A stretch of DNA of 64,000 nucleotides from Nocardia terrae (lineage in GTDB: Bacteria; Actinomycetota; Actinomycetes; Mycobacteriales; Mycobacteriaceae). A program made the position numbers and the translations under genes. Under the pieces are notes generated by a model. The model saw only the letters and a program-made list of their open reading frames with translations. It was not told the origin of the DNA and searched no databases. Location: assembly GCF_009760405.1 (NCBI RefSeq), contig NZ_WRPP01000001.1, positions 248,001 to 312,000 on the forward strand, written 5' to 3'. Position 1 is the stretch's first letter; the number at the start of each line of letters is the position of its first letter. This document shows, in pieces, positions 25,758 through 34,156 of this stretch.

Positions 25758-26510
25758 ATGGGATTTTTCCGGCCGCGCTGTCCGGTGGGCGAGATGGAGC
25801 GGATCTGGGTCGAGGAGATGCTGCGCTGGTGCGTGGCGGAATTCGGGACCAGGACCCTGAAGGCCCCGGTGGTGCTGCCGACCGGTGACTTCTTCCCCGG
25901 CGCCTACAGCGGGACCGAATCGCAGGTGCTGTCGGTGGTCGAGCGGGTGGCCCGGTACATGGGTGTGGCCCGGGATCGCATTGTGGTGGAGATGGATTCG
26001 GCTGGCGGGCTGCCCCCGGAGCAGCTCGCGTTCCTCGAGGGTTCCACGCGCGGGGAGGCCGGGCACTATCGGCTCGAGCACGGCCGCGCGGTGGTGTCGC
26101 TGGAGTTGGCGCGCCTGCGCTCACCGGTCACGCTGGTCGCGACCGTCGCCCACGAGCTGGCCCACGAACGGCTGCTGGGGGAGCGGCGGATCGACCCGAG
26201 CCGCCACGACGGCGAGCAGCTCACCGATCTGGCCACCGTCTTCCTCGGGCTGGGCGTGTTCAATGCCAATGCGGCCTTCCAGTTCTCGCAGAACAGCCGC
26301 GGGTGGCGTTCCCAGCGCCTGGGCTACCTCTCCCAGCCGATGTACGGTTACGCGCTGGCCTGCTGGACCGTCATGCGCGGGGATCCGAAACCGGTGTGGG
26401 CACACCATCTCGATACGAATCCCCGCGTCTACATGAAACAGTCCCTCAAATATCTGCGTGCCAACAGCGATGCCCTGCACGAATGGCATTCCGCCGCGTT
26501 CGAATCCTGA
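25758..26510 (+). CDS. HELAH-motif metalloprotease-like protein
   Basis: 250 residues. The zincin motif VAHELAHERLLGE (about residues 132-144) supplies two His and a Glu. A downstream DGEQLTDLATVFLGLGVFNA segment gives a further acidic ligand. There is no signal peptide or membrane segment. Rest of the sequence: N-terminal WVEEMLRWCVAEFGTRTLKAPVV, C-terminal VWAHHLDTNPRVYMKQSLKYL. I do not recognise a named family. It lies six bases after the LMF-like gene, suggesting a joint role. Confidence 0.7.
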   Translation: MGFFRPRCPVGEMERIWVEEMLRWCVAEFGTRTLKAPVVLPTGDFFPGAYSGTESQVLSVVERVARYMGVARDRIVVEMDSAGGLPPEQLAFLEGSTRGEAGHYRLEHGRAVVSLELARLRSPVTLVATVAHELAHERLLGERRIDPSRHDGEQLTDLATVFLGLGVFNANAAFQFSQNSRGWRSQRLGYLSQPMYGYALACWTVMRGDPKPVWAHHLDTNPRVYMKQSLKYLRANSDALHEWHSAAFES

Positions 26511-26515
26511 CGCGG

Positions 26516-28807
26516 CTACACGGCGGTGCTGCTCGGGCTGCCGTTCTCCAGGTGACCGGCGAAGTGCCGGTGCCAGTTGCCGTTTCCGGACAGGCTGAGG
26601 GTCAGGTCGTACCAGCCCTGGTCCAGCGGTGCGGTGAACTCGTGCTTGGATCCGGCGTCGATGGTCGTGGCGGAGCCCCCGCCGACCTGGACGGTCAGCG
26701 CGGAGCCGCCGGAATTGCTCACCGTCACCACGAAAGTGGGCTGATCGGCGCTGCCGCCGATCGCGGCCGTCGCGGTCAGCGCCGCGGTGTCGGCGGAACC
26801 CGAAGCCTCGACCAGGAATCCGTTGGGCGCGTGCACCGCGAAGTCGTAGCTGCCGCCGATCTGGAAGCGTTCCTGCGCGCCACCCTGGGCTACCACCGTT
26901 TGGCGGATCGAATTGTCGTGGTAGGCAAAGGTTTGGAACGGCATCGGCACCGAGCCCTGATTGCCGAACCTGACCGTCGCGGCCGAACCGGCGATCTCGA
27001 GCCACGCGACGGGCTGATACGGCAGCGGCCGGGCCTTGGCACGGCCCCCGTCCTGCACCGGCATCTGCTGCCCGGCGGGTGAGGGCGGGGTGGGCTTGGG
27101 CAGGTTCGGCTGGCCGCCCGCGCGGGCGCGCTCGGCATCGGCGTCGGGCAGGGTGGGAATGCTGGTGTCGCGCTTGCCGAAATCGAAGCAGCTGGTGAGG
27201 TCGCCGCACACCGCGCGCCGCCAGGCCGAGATATTGGGCTCGGCGACCCCGGTCCACTGTTCGAGGAAGCGCAGCACCGAGGTGTGGTCGAACACTTGGG
27301 AATTCACGTAGCCGCCGCGACTCCACGGCGAGATGACCAGCATCGGCACCCGCGGTCCCAGGCCGATCGGCGACTGCCCGCCCAGCAGCGTCCCGGCCCG
27401 GCTGATCAGGGTGTCCATGGCCGCCGAGCCCGAGGACAGGCCGAGGGTCGCCGAGCCGGAACTCAGGTCGGTGCCGGTGATTTCGAGCGACGGCAGGATC
27501 TCGTCCGGGGTGCCCGGCGGTGCGGTCGGCGGCACCACGTGGTCGAAGAAGCCGTCGTTCTCGTCGTAGTTGACCAGCAGGACCGTCGACTCCCACAGTT
27601 TCGGGTTGTCCCACAGGGCTTTCAGCACCCGCTGGATGTAGGCCGCGCCGTCCGCGGGCCGGTAGGCGGGGTGCTCGGAGTAGCCGGCGGGCGCGACCAC
27701 CCAGGAGACCTGCGGCAGGGTGCCCGCGGCGCAGTCGGAAATGAACTGCTGCAGAACGTAATCGACATTGGTGCCGTCGGTACCGGCCGGTGCGGGCTGC
27801 ATGCCGGCGGTGGTCACGTTGGCGCGGTCGGCCAGCTGGCGGACGGCGGGATCGGAGGATTTCGCGGCGTCGTGGTAGGCCTGGAACAGCCACAGCGGGT
27901 TGTCGCCGAAGTCGGCGAGGAACGCGCCGCCGCTGTGCGAGTCGGCGTACACCTGCCACGAGATTCCGGCCTGCTGCAGGCGTTCGGGATAGGTGGTCCA
28001 GCCGTACACCGGCCGATAGTCCGGGGGATTGGACACCGCCGGGCCGCCCGCGCGCCCGGCCGCGTCGATGGTGCCGGTCCAGTGGAACAGCCGATTCGGC
28101 GTGGTGGGGCCCTGGATCGAGCAGAAGTAGTGGTCGCAGATGGTGAACGCGGAGGCCAGCGCGCGATGGAACGGAATGTCGGCCTCGGTGAAGTAGCCCA
28201 TGGTCATCTTGGACTTGGCCGCGATCCAGGAGTGATACGCGCCGTCGGCCCACGCCATGTGCGTGGTGTTCCAGTCGTGGGCGAGATCGCCCATGTCCTG
28301 TCCGTCGAAGCGGGAGGTGTCGACATGCCAGGGGAGCAGGAATCCGGTGCTGGAGAACGCATCCGGCTGATGGAACGCGTCGCGGGCGTCGCCGCCTGCG
28401 GAGCCGCTGCCGGAGCCGCTGCCCGACCCGCTGGCCGACCCGCTCGCCGATCCGCTGGCGCTGCCGGTGCCCGCCGAGCCGCTGCCGAGATCGGTGCCGG
28501 GGCCGCCCGCCAGCGCGGTGTCCATGGCCGCCTGCAGGATCGGGTCGTAGCCGCCCGCGGGCAGTCGCACCGCCCGCTTGTCGCCGAAACCTCGGACGCC
28601 GCTCATGGTTCCGAAGTAGTGATCGAAGGAACGGTTCTCCTGCATCAGGATCACCACGTGCTGCACCTGATCCAGCGACCCCGAGCGGCCGGGTTCCGCC
28701 AGCGCCTCCGCCATGCCGTCGGGCAGCCCGGTCACCCCGGCCGCGCCCGCGGCCAGCATCGACCCCAGCACCGTCCGCCGATTCGTCCTGGCGAATCCAC
28801 GCCCCAT
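26516..28807 (-). CDS. plcC-like: Phosphocholine-type phospholipase C, Tat-exported
   Basis: About 763 residues from ATG 28805-28807 behind GGAG. A twin-arginine signal (RTNRRTVLGSMLAAGAAG) precedes the phosphoesterase domain: VVILMQENRSFDHYFG, WDNPKLWESTVLLVNYDENDGFFDHV, GLGPRVPMLVISPWSRGGYVNSQVFDHTSVLRFLEQ. Two C-terminal beta domains (DUF756) follow, as in Pseudomonas and mycobacterial PLCs. These enzymes cleave phosphatidylcholine or sphingomyelin outside the cell. A Gly/Ser tract of about 30 residues interrupts the domain near residue 105-140 and is unusual for the family. The gene is convergent to the metalloprotease-like gene. Confidence 0.9.
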   Translation of the reverse strand: MGRGFARTNRRTVLGSMLAAGAAGVTGLPDGMAEALAEPGRSGSLDQVQHVVILMQENRSFDHYFGTMSGVRGFGDKRAVRLPAGGYDPILQAAMDTALAGGPGTDLGSGSAGTGSASGSASGSASGSGSGSGSGSAGGDARDAFHQPDAFSSTGFLLPWHVDTSRFDGQDMGDLAHDWNTTHMAWADGAYHSWIAAKSKMTMGYFTEADIPFHRALASAFTICDHYFCSIQGPTTPNRLFHWTGTIDAAGRAGGPAVSNPPDYRPVYGWTTYPERLQQAGISWQVYADSHSGGAFLADFGDNPLWLFQAYHDAAKSSDPAVRQLADRANVTTAGMQPAPAGTDGTNVDYVLQQFISDCAAGTLPQVSWVVAPAGYSEHPAYRPADGAAYIQRVLKALWDNPKLWESTVLLVNYDENDGFFDHVVPPTAPPGTPDEILPSLEITGTDLSSGSATLGLSSGSAAMDTLISRAGTLLGGQSPIGLGPRVPMLVISPWSRGGYVNSQVFDHTSVLRFLEQWTGVAEPNISAWRRAVCGDLTSCFDFGKRDTSIPTLPDADAERARAGGQPNLPKPTPPSPAGQQMPVQDGGRAKARPLPYQPVAWLEIAGSAATVRFGNQGSVPMPFQTFAYHDNSIRQTVVAQGGAQERFQIGGSYDFAVHAPNGFLVEASGSADTAALTATAAIGGSADQPTFVVTVSNSGGSALTVQVGGGSATTIDAGSKHEFTAPLDQGWYDLTLSLSGNGNWHRHFAGHLENGSPSSTAV
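28394..28494 (-). repeat. Gly/Ser/Ala-coding tandem tract inside the phospholipase C gene
   Basis: Units of GSGS, GSAS and GSGSAG alternate between a DLGSG segment and an AGGDARDAFHQPDAF segment. On the plus strand the triplet pairs run as gccgctg/gacccgctg units. The tract interrupts an otherwise conserved enzyme and looks like a slippage-expanded surface loop. Confidence 0.75.
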
Positions 28808-28930
28808 CAGCAATCTCCGATCCGTTGGTCTGTTCCCAGCCTCGCGGCGCGGGAGACGCTACCGGCACTCGCCCCATGAAGTTGGTCAAATGATCATCTC
28901 TGGGTCACTTGGCGATGCCACCGTGGTCGG

Positions 28931-29437
28931 GTGCGGATGGAGACGGTGCGCGACGGCGAAGAGTCGGCGCGGACACCCCGGGCGGTGCGCTGGTTCCACC
29001 TGATGTGCGACCGGGTGGTGATGCTGCTGCCCGCCGGGTTGCGGCGGCACGTCGCGCCGACCTTCGTCGGATACCTGCTGGTGAGCGGATGCACCTTCAC
29101 CGTGGATCTGCTGATCCTCACCGCACTGCACGGCGTGGTGGCGTTGCCGATCGCCGTAACCGGGGGCTACTGCACAGCTTTCGGCCTGAGCTATCTGCTC
29201 AACCGAACCCTCAATTTCGAGTCGCACGGGGCGGTCGGGCCGCAGGTCGCGGTGTATGTCGTTGTGGTCGTGGTCAATTACCTGCTGTTCATCCTCGGCG
29301 TGACCAGCGGGGTCGCCGCCCTGGGACTCGACTATCGTCTGGCCCGGATCCTCGGCGGCCTCGGCGAGGGGCTGTTCATGTACTCGGCGATGCGCTGGAT
29401 CGTCTTCCGGAACTGGACGCTGCCCGGCCGCCGATAG
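28931..29437 (+). CDS. GtrA-family membrane protein
   Basis: 168 residues with four membrane helices (FVGYLLVSGCTFTVDLLILTAL, IAVTGGYCTAFGLSYLLNRTLNF, VAVYVVVVVVNYLLFILGV, a helix ending YSAMRWIVFRNW). The last two motifs are the GtrA/DPMS_TM signature of proteins that help move or use polyprenyl-linked sugars. GTG 28931 or ATG 28937 starts it. The 3' end overlaps the convergent transporter gene by 62 bp. The partner glycosyltransferase is not adjacent. Confidence 0.8.
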   Translation: MRMETVRDGEESARTPRAVRWFHLMCDRVVMLLPAGLRRHVAPTFVGYLLVSGCTFTVDLLILTALHGVVALPIAVTGGYCTAFGLSYLLNRTLNFESHGAVGPQVAVYVVVVVVNYLLFILGVTSGVAALGLDYRLARILGGLGEGLFMYSAMRWIVFRNWTLPGRR

Positions 29438-30602
29438 CGAGCCCGGCCGCGAGGGCGAGGCCGACGCCGCCGGAGATCAGCAGCGGGATTCGGCCGTCGC
29501 CGTGCCAGGCCAGGCCGGCCCACAGCCCGGCGACCAGGATGGCCCCGCCGCTCAGTCCTTGATAGAGGCCCTGGGCGGTGGATTGGCGGGCAACCGGGGT
29601 GAGGTCGGCGATCCAGGCCTTGCCCACGCCGTCGGTCGCGGCGGCGAAACCGCCGTAGATCGGCAGCACCAGGAAGACCCAGACCGGCGTGGACACCAGT
29701 CCCAGACCCAGATAGCCGACGGCGAAACACGCCAGCCCGGCGGCGAACACGAGGTGGCGGGGCAGTCGGTCCGAGAGCGCGCCCGCGGGATAGGCGAGCA
29801 GGGCGTAGGCCAGGTTGTAGACGATGTAGGCGGCGATCACCCCGGCCACCGACAATCCGAGTTGATGGGCCCGAAGCAGTAGCAGCGAGTCCGGGAAGTT
29901 CACCAGTGAGAACAACGTCAGTAGTCCGATGAGGCCCTTCAGGCGCCCCGGCAGCGGTTCCGGCGTCGTCGAGGTGACCACTTCGGGACCGGAAGTGACT
30001 GGTGTGGAAGGTTTTTCGCGGACCGCCGCGATCAGCGCCACCGCGGCGAGGGCGGGCACGACCGCGATCCACAGCAGAGGCCGCATCCGATGGTCGAGCA
30101 GTTCGTACAGGGCCAGCCCGAGCGCGGGGCCCAGCACCGCGCCCGCGGTGTCCGCGGCGCGGTGCAGCCCGAAGATCTTGCCCTTGGCGGCCGGGTCGGC
30201 GTCGACCATGAGCAGGGCGTCGCGCGGCGCGCTGCGCACACCCTTGCCGAAGCGGTCCACGCATCGTCCGGCGAGCACGATCGGCCAGACGACCGCCACG
30301 GCGACAAGGACTTTGCCGACCGCGGCCAGCGCGTAGCCGAGCGCGATGAGCGGGCGTTTGCGGCGGCGATCGCCGAGCCGCCCGGCCACGATCTTGGTGG
30401 CCGCCGCGGCGGCCTCGGCCAGCCCCTCCACCACCCCGACCGCGGCCACGGGCGCGCCCAGGATCGTGGTCAGGAAGATCGGCAGGATCGGGTACACCAG
30501 TTCGCTCGCGGTGTCGGCGAGAAAGCTGACCCCGCACAGGACTCGGAGGTTCGGGGTCAGCCACGTGGGCAGGCGCGTGGAGGTACCGGATTCGGTGGCC
30601 AT
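29376..30602 (-). CDS. Major facilitator superfamily transporter
   Basis: 408 residues with about 12 membrane helices. The MFS loop 2-3 motif is KIVAGRLGDRRRKRPLIALGY, and a second copy sits after helix 8 (AGALSDRLPRHLVFAAG). RFGKGVRSAPRDALL resembles the region found in a group of actinomycete MFS proteins of unknown substrate. It starts at ATG 30602. The C-terminus overlaps gtrA. No dedicated regulator is next to it. Confidence 0.82.
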   Translation of the reverse strand: MATESGTSTRLPTWLTPNLRVLCGVSFLADTASELVYPILPIFLTTILGAPVAAVGVVEGLAEAAAAATKIVAGRLGDRRRKRPLIALGYALAAVGKVLVAVAVVWPIVLAGRCVDRFGKGVRSAPRDALLMVDADPAAKGKIFGLHRAADTAGAVLGPALGLALYELLDHRMRPLLWIAVVPALAAVALIAAVREKPSTPVTSGPEVVTSTTPEPLPGRLKGLIGLLTLFSLVNFPDSLLLLRAHQLGLSVAGVIAAYIVYNLAYALLAYPAGALSDRLPRHLVFAAGLACFAVGYLGLGLVSTPVWVFLVLPIYGGFAAATDGVGKAWIADLTPVARQSTAQGLYQGLSGGAILVAGLWAGLAWHGDGRIPLLISGGVGLALAAGLAIGGRAASSSGRRSSASPST

Positions 30603-30816
30603 GTCGGCACCGTACCGGCGCGCACCCGTTCGGTCGCGGGAACTTCGGCCATCGCGAGCGGGTCCTCGGACTCTGATCGACGCGGGAGGCGCGCTGCGAT
30701 CGTCGAGGTCGAACCGGTCGTCGGGACCGGTGCGAATTCGAAGGAGTCGAGCTCGATGGACATGAACGCCGACATGGCCATGACCGGCCGGTGACCACGC
30801 CGATATGGACTGGCAG

Positions 30817-30835
30817 GTAGGTATGGCTTACCTTC
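30817..30835. promoter_or_regulatory. IdeR/DtxR-like iron box
   Basis: GTAGGTATGGCTTACCTTC matches 13 of 19 positions of the recalled iron-box consensus TTAGGTTAGGCTAACCTAA, including AGGT, GGCT and ACCT. It lies immediately before the iron-uptake genes at 30841-34156. It falls inside the open frame that could start at 30805, which argues for a start at GTG 30841. Confidence 0.65.
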
Positions 30836-30840
30836 ACACG

Positions 30841-32901
30841 GTGAGCGTTGCCGAGGCTGTGCCTAATCTGCTGATCTGCCTGCGGGAGGGACTCGAGGCG
30901 GGTCTCGTGGTCACCATCCTGCTGGCCGCCGTGCGCCGGCTGTCCACACCCGAGCGACCGGTCGCGACCACGCCCGTCTGGCTGGGTGTGCTCGGGGCGG
31001 TGTCGGTGGCGGCCAGTTTCGCGGCCGTGCTGACCTATTCGACCGCGGCGCTGACCAGTTCGGCGCGCGCGGCGGTCGCGGGCGTGCTGAGCGTGCTGGC
31101 CGTGGGACTGGTCACGGCCATGATCTTCTGGATGCGGCGCACCGGCGCCTCGCTGTCGGGGCAGTTGCGGGGCGAGGTGGCGCGGGCCGCCGGGCTGGGC
31201 GCGGGCGTGCTGGCGGTGACGGCGTTCCTGGCCGTCGGGCGCGAGGGGCTCGAGACCACGCTGTTCGTGTGGACCGCCGTCAAGGCGGCCGGATCCACGG
31301 CCGCGCCGGTGGTGGGCGCGGCGGTCGGACTGGTGATCGCGTTCGCGCTGTGCTGGTTGCTGTTCCGGCAGTCGGTGCGGCTGAACCTCGGCGTCTTCTT
31401 CAATCGGACCGCGGTGCTGCTCATCGTGATCGCCGCGGGCGTGCTCGCCTACGGGCTGGGTGATCTGCAGGAGGCGGGCTGGCTGCCGGGTGCGCGCTGG
31501 ATCGCCTTCGACCTGACCGCGCACGTGGACCCGAACTCCTGGTGGGTCTCGATCATCACCGGGATCACCAATCTGTCGCCGAAGATGACGGTGCTGCAGG
31601 TGGTCGCGTGGCTCGCCTACCTGGGCACGGTGATTCCGCTGTTCATGCGCGCGGGCCGGGCACAGGCTCCCGCGCCCGCCGCACCCGAGCCGGACACCGA
31701 ACCCGCGCACGCGGATTGGTGGGAGCGGATCGCCGGACCGCGTCCGGTGCTGGTCGGAGCCGTGCTGGTGCTGGTTCCGGTGCTCGCGGCCGGAATCGCG
31801 ATCGCGCTGCTGCCGTCCGCGGATTCGAGCGGCGCGCGCACGGTCACCGTCACCGCCGCCGCATGCGCTCCGGAATGGACGTCCGCGCGCACCGGCACGC
31901 AGACCATCTCGGTGCACAATTCGTCGGGCAAGTCCGGTGAGATCGATCTGGTCAATGCCGACGGCGCGATCGTGGGTGAGATCGAGAACATCGGTCCCGG
32001 CACCACCGCCGAGCTGACCGCGACCCTGAATCCGGGCAGCTACACCATCGTCTGCCTGATGTCGGGCAGCCCGTCGCTGTCCTCGCCGCGCGTGCAGGCC
32101 ACCGGGCCGCAGACCGACGCGCCGCCGGCGTTCAAACCCGCTCGCACCAGCGATCTTCGGGCTCCCAATGACGCCTACCAGGCGTATGTGCGGCAGGTGC
32201 TGACCCGGCTCACCGGCGCGGTCGGCTCTATCGGCCGGGATCTGAGGGCGAACAATCTGCCCGCCGCGCAGGCCGATTGGCTGCTCGCGCAGCAGGAGTG
32301 GGAGCGGGTCGGCGCGTCCTACAACAGCTTCGGCGATGCCGGGACCAAGGTGTCCGGACTGCCCTCGGGACTGCCCGGCGGTGTCGCCGATCCGGATTTC
32401 ACCGGTCTGCACCGGCTGGAGTACGGGCTGTGGCACGGGCAGGGCACGGATCAACTGCTGCCCGTGGTCGATCGGCTCGGCGCCGATATCGCCGCGATCG
32501 GGGACAACCTGACCAGCACCGATATCGCGGGCGATCCGACCACCCTGCCCGTTCGCGCGCACGAGATCCTGGAAGACGCGCTGCGCGACCATCTCTCGGG
32601 GCTGGACGATCTGGGCGGCGGCGCCGCCTATCCGATGACGCTGGCCGATGTCGAGGTCACCCGGGTCGTGCTCGATCAGCTCGGCGCGCCGCTGGACGAG
32701 CGCGACCCGAAGCTGCGGCCCGAGTTGAACGCGAAGCTCGACCGGCTGCGCACGGCGCTGCTGGCCACCCAGGACAACGGCCGCTGGCGCGCCCCCGCGC
32801 AGACGCCGCAGGCGAACCGGCAGGCGGTGCTCGCCGCGATCGGTGCCGCGCTGGAATCGCTGGATCGCGTGCCGCGGCTGCTGGAAACCCGAGCGAACTG
32901 A
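30841..32901 (+). CDS. efeU-efeO: EfeU-EfeO fusion: ferrous-iron permease with imelysin-like domain
   Basis: About 686 residues. Residues about 1-270 are an FTR1/EfeU permease with seven or so helices and both REGLE iron motifs (REGLEAG, REGLETT). After another membrane helix come a cupredoxin-like domain (VTAAACAPEWTSARTGTQTISVHNSSGKSGEIDLVN) and an EfeO/M75 domain with TGLHRLEYGLWHG. EfeU and EfeO are usually separate proteins; here one chain carries both. The start is GTG 30841, downstream of the iron box; ATG 30805 and GTG 30865 are alternatives. EfeB follows 23 bp later, completing an EfeUOB system for low-iron or acidic conditions. Confidence 0.88.
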   Translation: MSVAEAVPNLLICLREGLEAGLVVTILLAAVRRLSTPERPVATTPVWLGVLGAVSVAASFAAVLTYSTAALTSSARAAVAGVLSVLAVGLVTAMIFWMRRTGASLSGQLRGEVARAAGLGAGVLAVTAFLAVGREGLETTLFVWTAVKAAGSTAAPVVGAAVGLVIAFALCWLLFRQSVRLNLGVFFNRTAVLLIVIAAGVLAYGLGDLQEAGWLPGARWIAFDLTAHVDPNSWWVSIITGITNLSPKMTVLQVVAWLAYLGTVIPLFMRAGRAQAPAPAAPEPDTEPAHADWWERIAGPRPVLVGAVLVLVPVLAAGIAIALLPSADSSGARTVTVTAAACAPEWTSARTGTQTISVHNSSGKSGEIDLVNADGAIVGEIENIGPGTTAELTATLNPGSYTIVCLMSGSPSLSSPRVQATGPQTDAPPAFKPARTSDLRAPNDAYQAYVRQVLTRLTGAVGSIGRDLRANNLPAAQADWLLAQQEWERVGASYNSFGDAGTKVSGLPSGLPGGVADPDFTGLHRLEYGLWHGQGTDQLLPVVDRLGADIAAIGDNLTSTDIAGDPTTLPVRAHEILEDALRDHLSGLDDLGGGAAYPMTLADVEVTRVVLDQLGAPLDERDPKLRPELNAKLDRLRTALLATQDNGRWRAPAQTPQANRQAVLAAIGAALESLDRVPRLLETRAN

Positions 32902-32923
32902 CTCCCACGAAGGACACCACACC

Positions 32924-34156
32924 ATGACTGTCAGCCGCCGACGCTTCCTCTCCGGCGCCGCCACGGGCGCGGCCGGGACCGCTCTGACCGCGGGCGTGCT
33001 CGCCGAGGGCGCCCGGGTCGACGCCGCCGCCGCGGGCGGGCCCGCCACGGCCACACCGGTTTTCCCGTTCCACGGGGAGCATCAGTCGGGCATTCTCACG
33101 CCCGCCCCGGCCGGGAAGCAGAACGCCTCGTGCTTCGCGGCCTTCGATGTCACCGCCGCCGGTCGAGCGGAGCTGACCGAGCTCATGAAGACGCTCACCG
33201 TCCGCGCCCGCGCGCTGACCGCCGGTGGTCCGCCGCCGGATCTGGGAGTCGGTGAGCCGCCCGCCGACAGCGCGGTGCTGGGTCCGGACATCCCCGCGGA
33301 CGGGCTCACCGTCACCACCGGTGTCGGGGCGAGCCTGTTCGACCAGCGCTTCGGGCTCGCCGATCGCAAGCCCGCGCACCTCACGCCCATGCGGACCTTC
33401 CCCGACGACTCGCCCGATCCGGCCTGGATGCACGGCGACCTGCTCATCCAGTTCTGCGCGCACAACCCCGATACCGTGCACCACGCCATTCGCGACATCA
33501 CCCGGCATACGCGCGGAGCGCTCCAATTGCGCTGGAAAATCCAGGGATACAACTCCCCGGCCCGCCCGTCGGGCACCGGCCGCAATCTGCTCGGCTTCAA
33601 GGACGGCACGGCCAATCCGGTCGGGTCGAAGGCGTCGGAGCTGATCTGGGTCGACAGCCTCGACGAGCCCGCCTGGACCAAGGGCGGCACCTACCAGGTG
33701 GTGAGGCTCATTCGCATGCTGGTCGAATTCTGGGATCGGGTCTCGATCGCGGAGCAGGAGAACATGTTCGGGCGGCGGCGCGAGTCGGGCGCGCCGCTGG
33801 ACGGCACCAAGGAAACCGATATCCCGAACTTCGCGGCGGATCCGGATTCCACGGTCACCCCGGCCAAGGCCCATATCCGCCTGGCCAATCCGCGCACCCC
33901 GGAGACCGACAACCAGCAGCTGCTGCGGCGCTCCTACAACTACGACCTCGGCATCGACCCCAACGGCAACATGTCGGCGGGACACATCTTCACCTGCTTC
34001 CAGCAGGACATCCAGCGCCAGTTCGAGACGATCCAAACCCGTTTGGCCGGTGAGCCTTTGACCGACTACGTGCAGCCCTTCGGGGGCGGGTACTTCTTCA
34101 CCCTGCCCGGCGTCCGCGATGACCGGGACTGGTACGCCCGCACGCTGCTGAGCTGA
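32924..34156 (+). CDS. efeB: Deferrochelatase / dye-decolorising peroxidase EfeB
   Basis: 410 residues beginning MTVSRRRFLSGAATG, a twin-arginine signal with a hydrophobic core ending near AEGARVDA. The DyP-peroxidase signature GFKDGTAN carries the catalytic Asp; the C-terminal region has the proximal His segment (NMSAGHIFTCFQQDIQRQFETIQTRL). EfeB oxidises or removes iron from haem outside the membrane and hands iron to EfeU/EfeO. The start is supported by GAAGGA upstream. It is the second gene of the iron operon. Confidence 0.9.
   Translation: MTVSRRRFLSGAATGAAGTALTAGVLAEGARVDAAAAGGPATATPVFPFHGEHQSGILTPAPAGKQNASCFAAFDVTAAGRAELTELMKTLTVRARALTAGGPPPDLGVGEPPADSAVLGPDIPADGLTVTTGVGASLFDQRFGLADRKPAHLTPMRTFPDDSPDPAWMHGDLLIQFCAHNPDTVHHAIRDITRHTRGALQLRWKIQGYNSPARPSGTGRNLLGFKDGTANPVGSKASELIWVDSLDEPAWTKGGTYQVVRLIRMLVEFWDRVSIAEQENMFGRRRESGAPLDGTKETDIPNFAADPDSTVTPAKAHIRLANPRTPETDNQQLLRRSYNYDLGIDPNGNMSAGHIFTCFQQDIQRQFETIQTRLAGEPLTDYVQPFGGGYFFTLPGVRDDRDWYARTLLS

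Noticed and set aside
28394..28494. Short tandem DNA repeat considered as a regulatory or recombination site
   Set aside because: It is in frame within the phospholipase gene and encodes Gly/Ser/Ala units.
30557..30781. A 74-codon minus-strand frame with SIELDSFEFAPVPTTGSTST, considered as a RiPP precursor
   Set aside because: There is no ribosome site and no modification enzyme nearby, and the frame runs into the MFS start. The Ser/Thr-rich stretch is not enough.
29332..33054. A 1,240-codon minus-strand open frame
   Set aside because: It runs across the MFS gene in another frame and antisense to the iron permease. Its sequence is Arg/Gly/Pro-rich with no domain.
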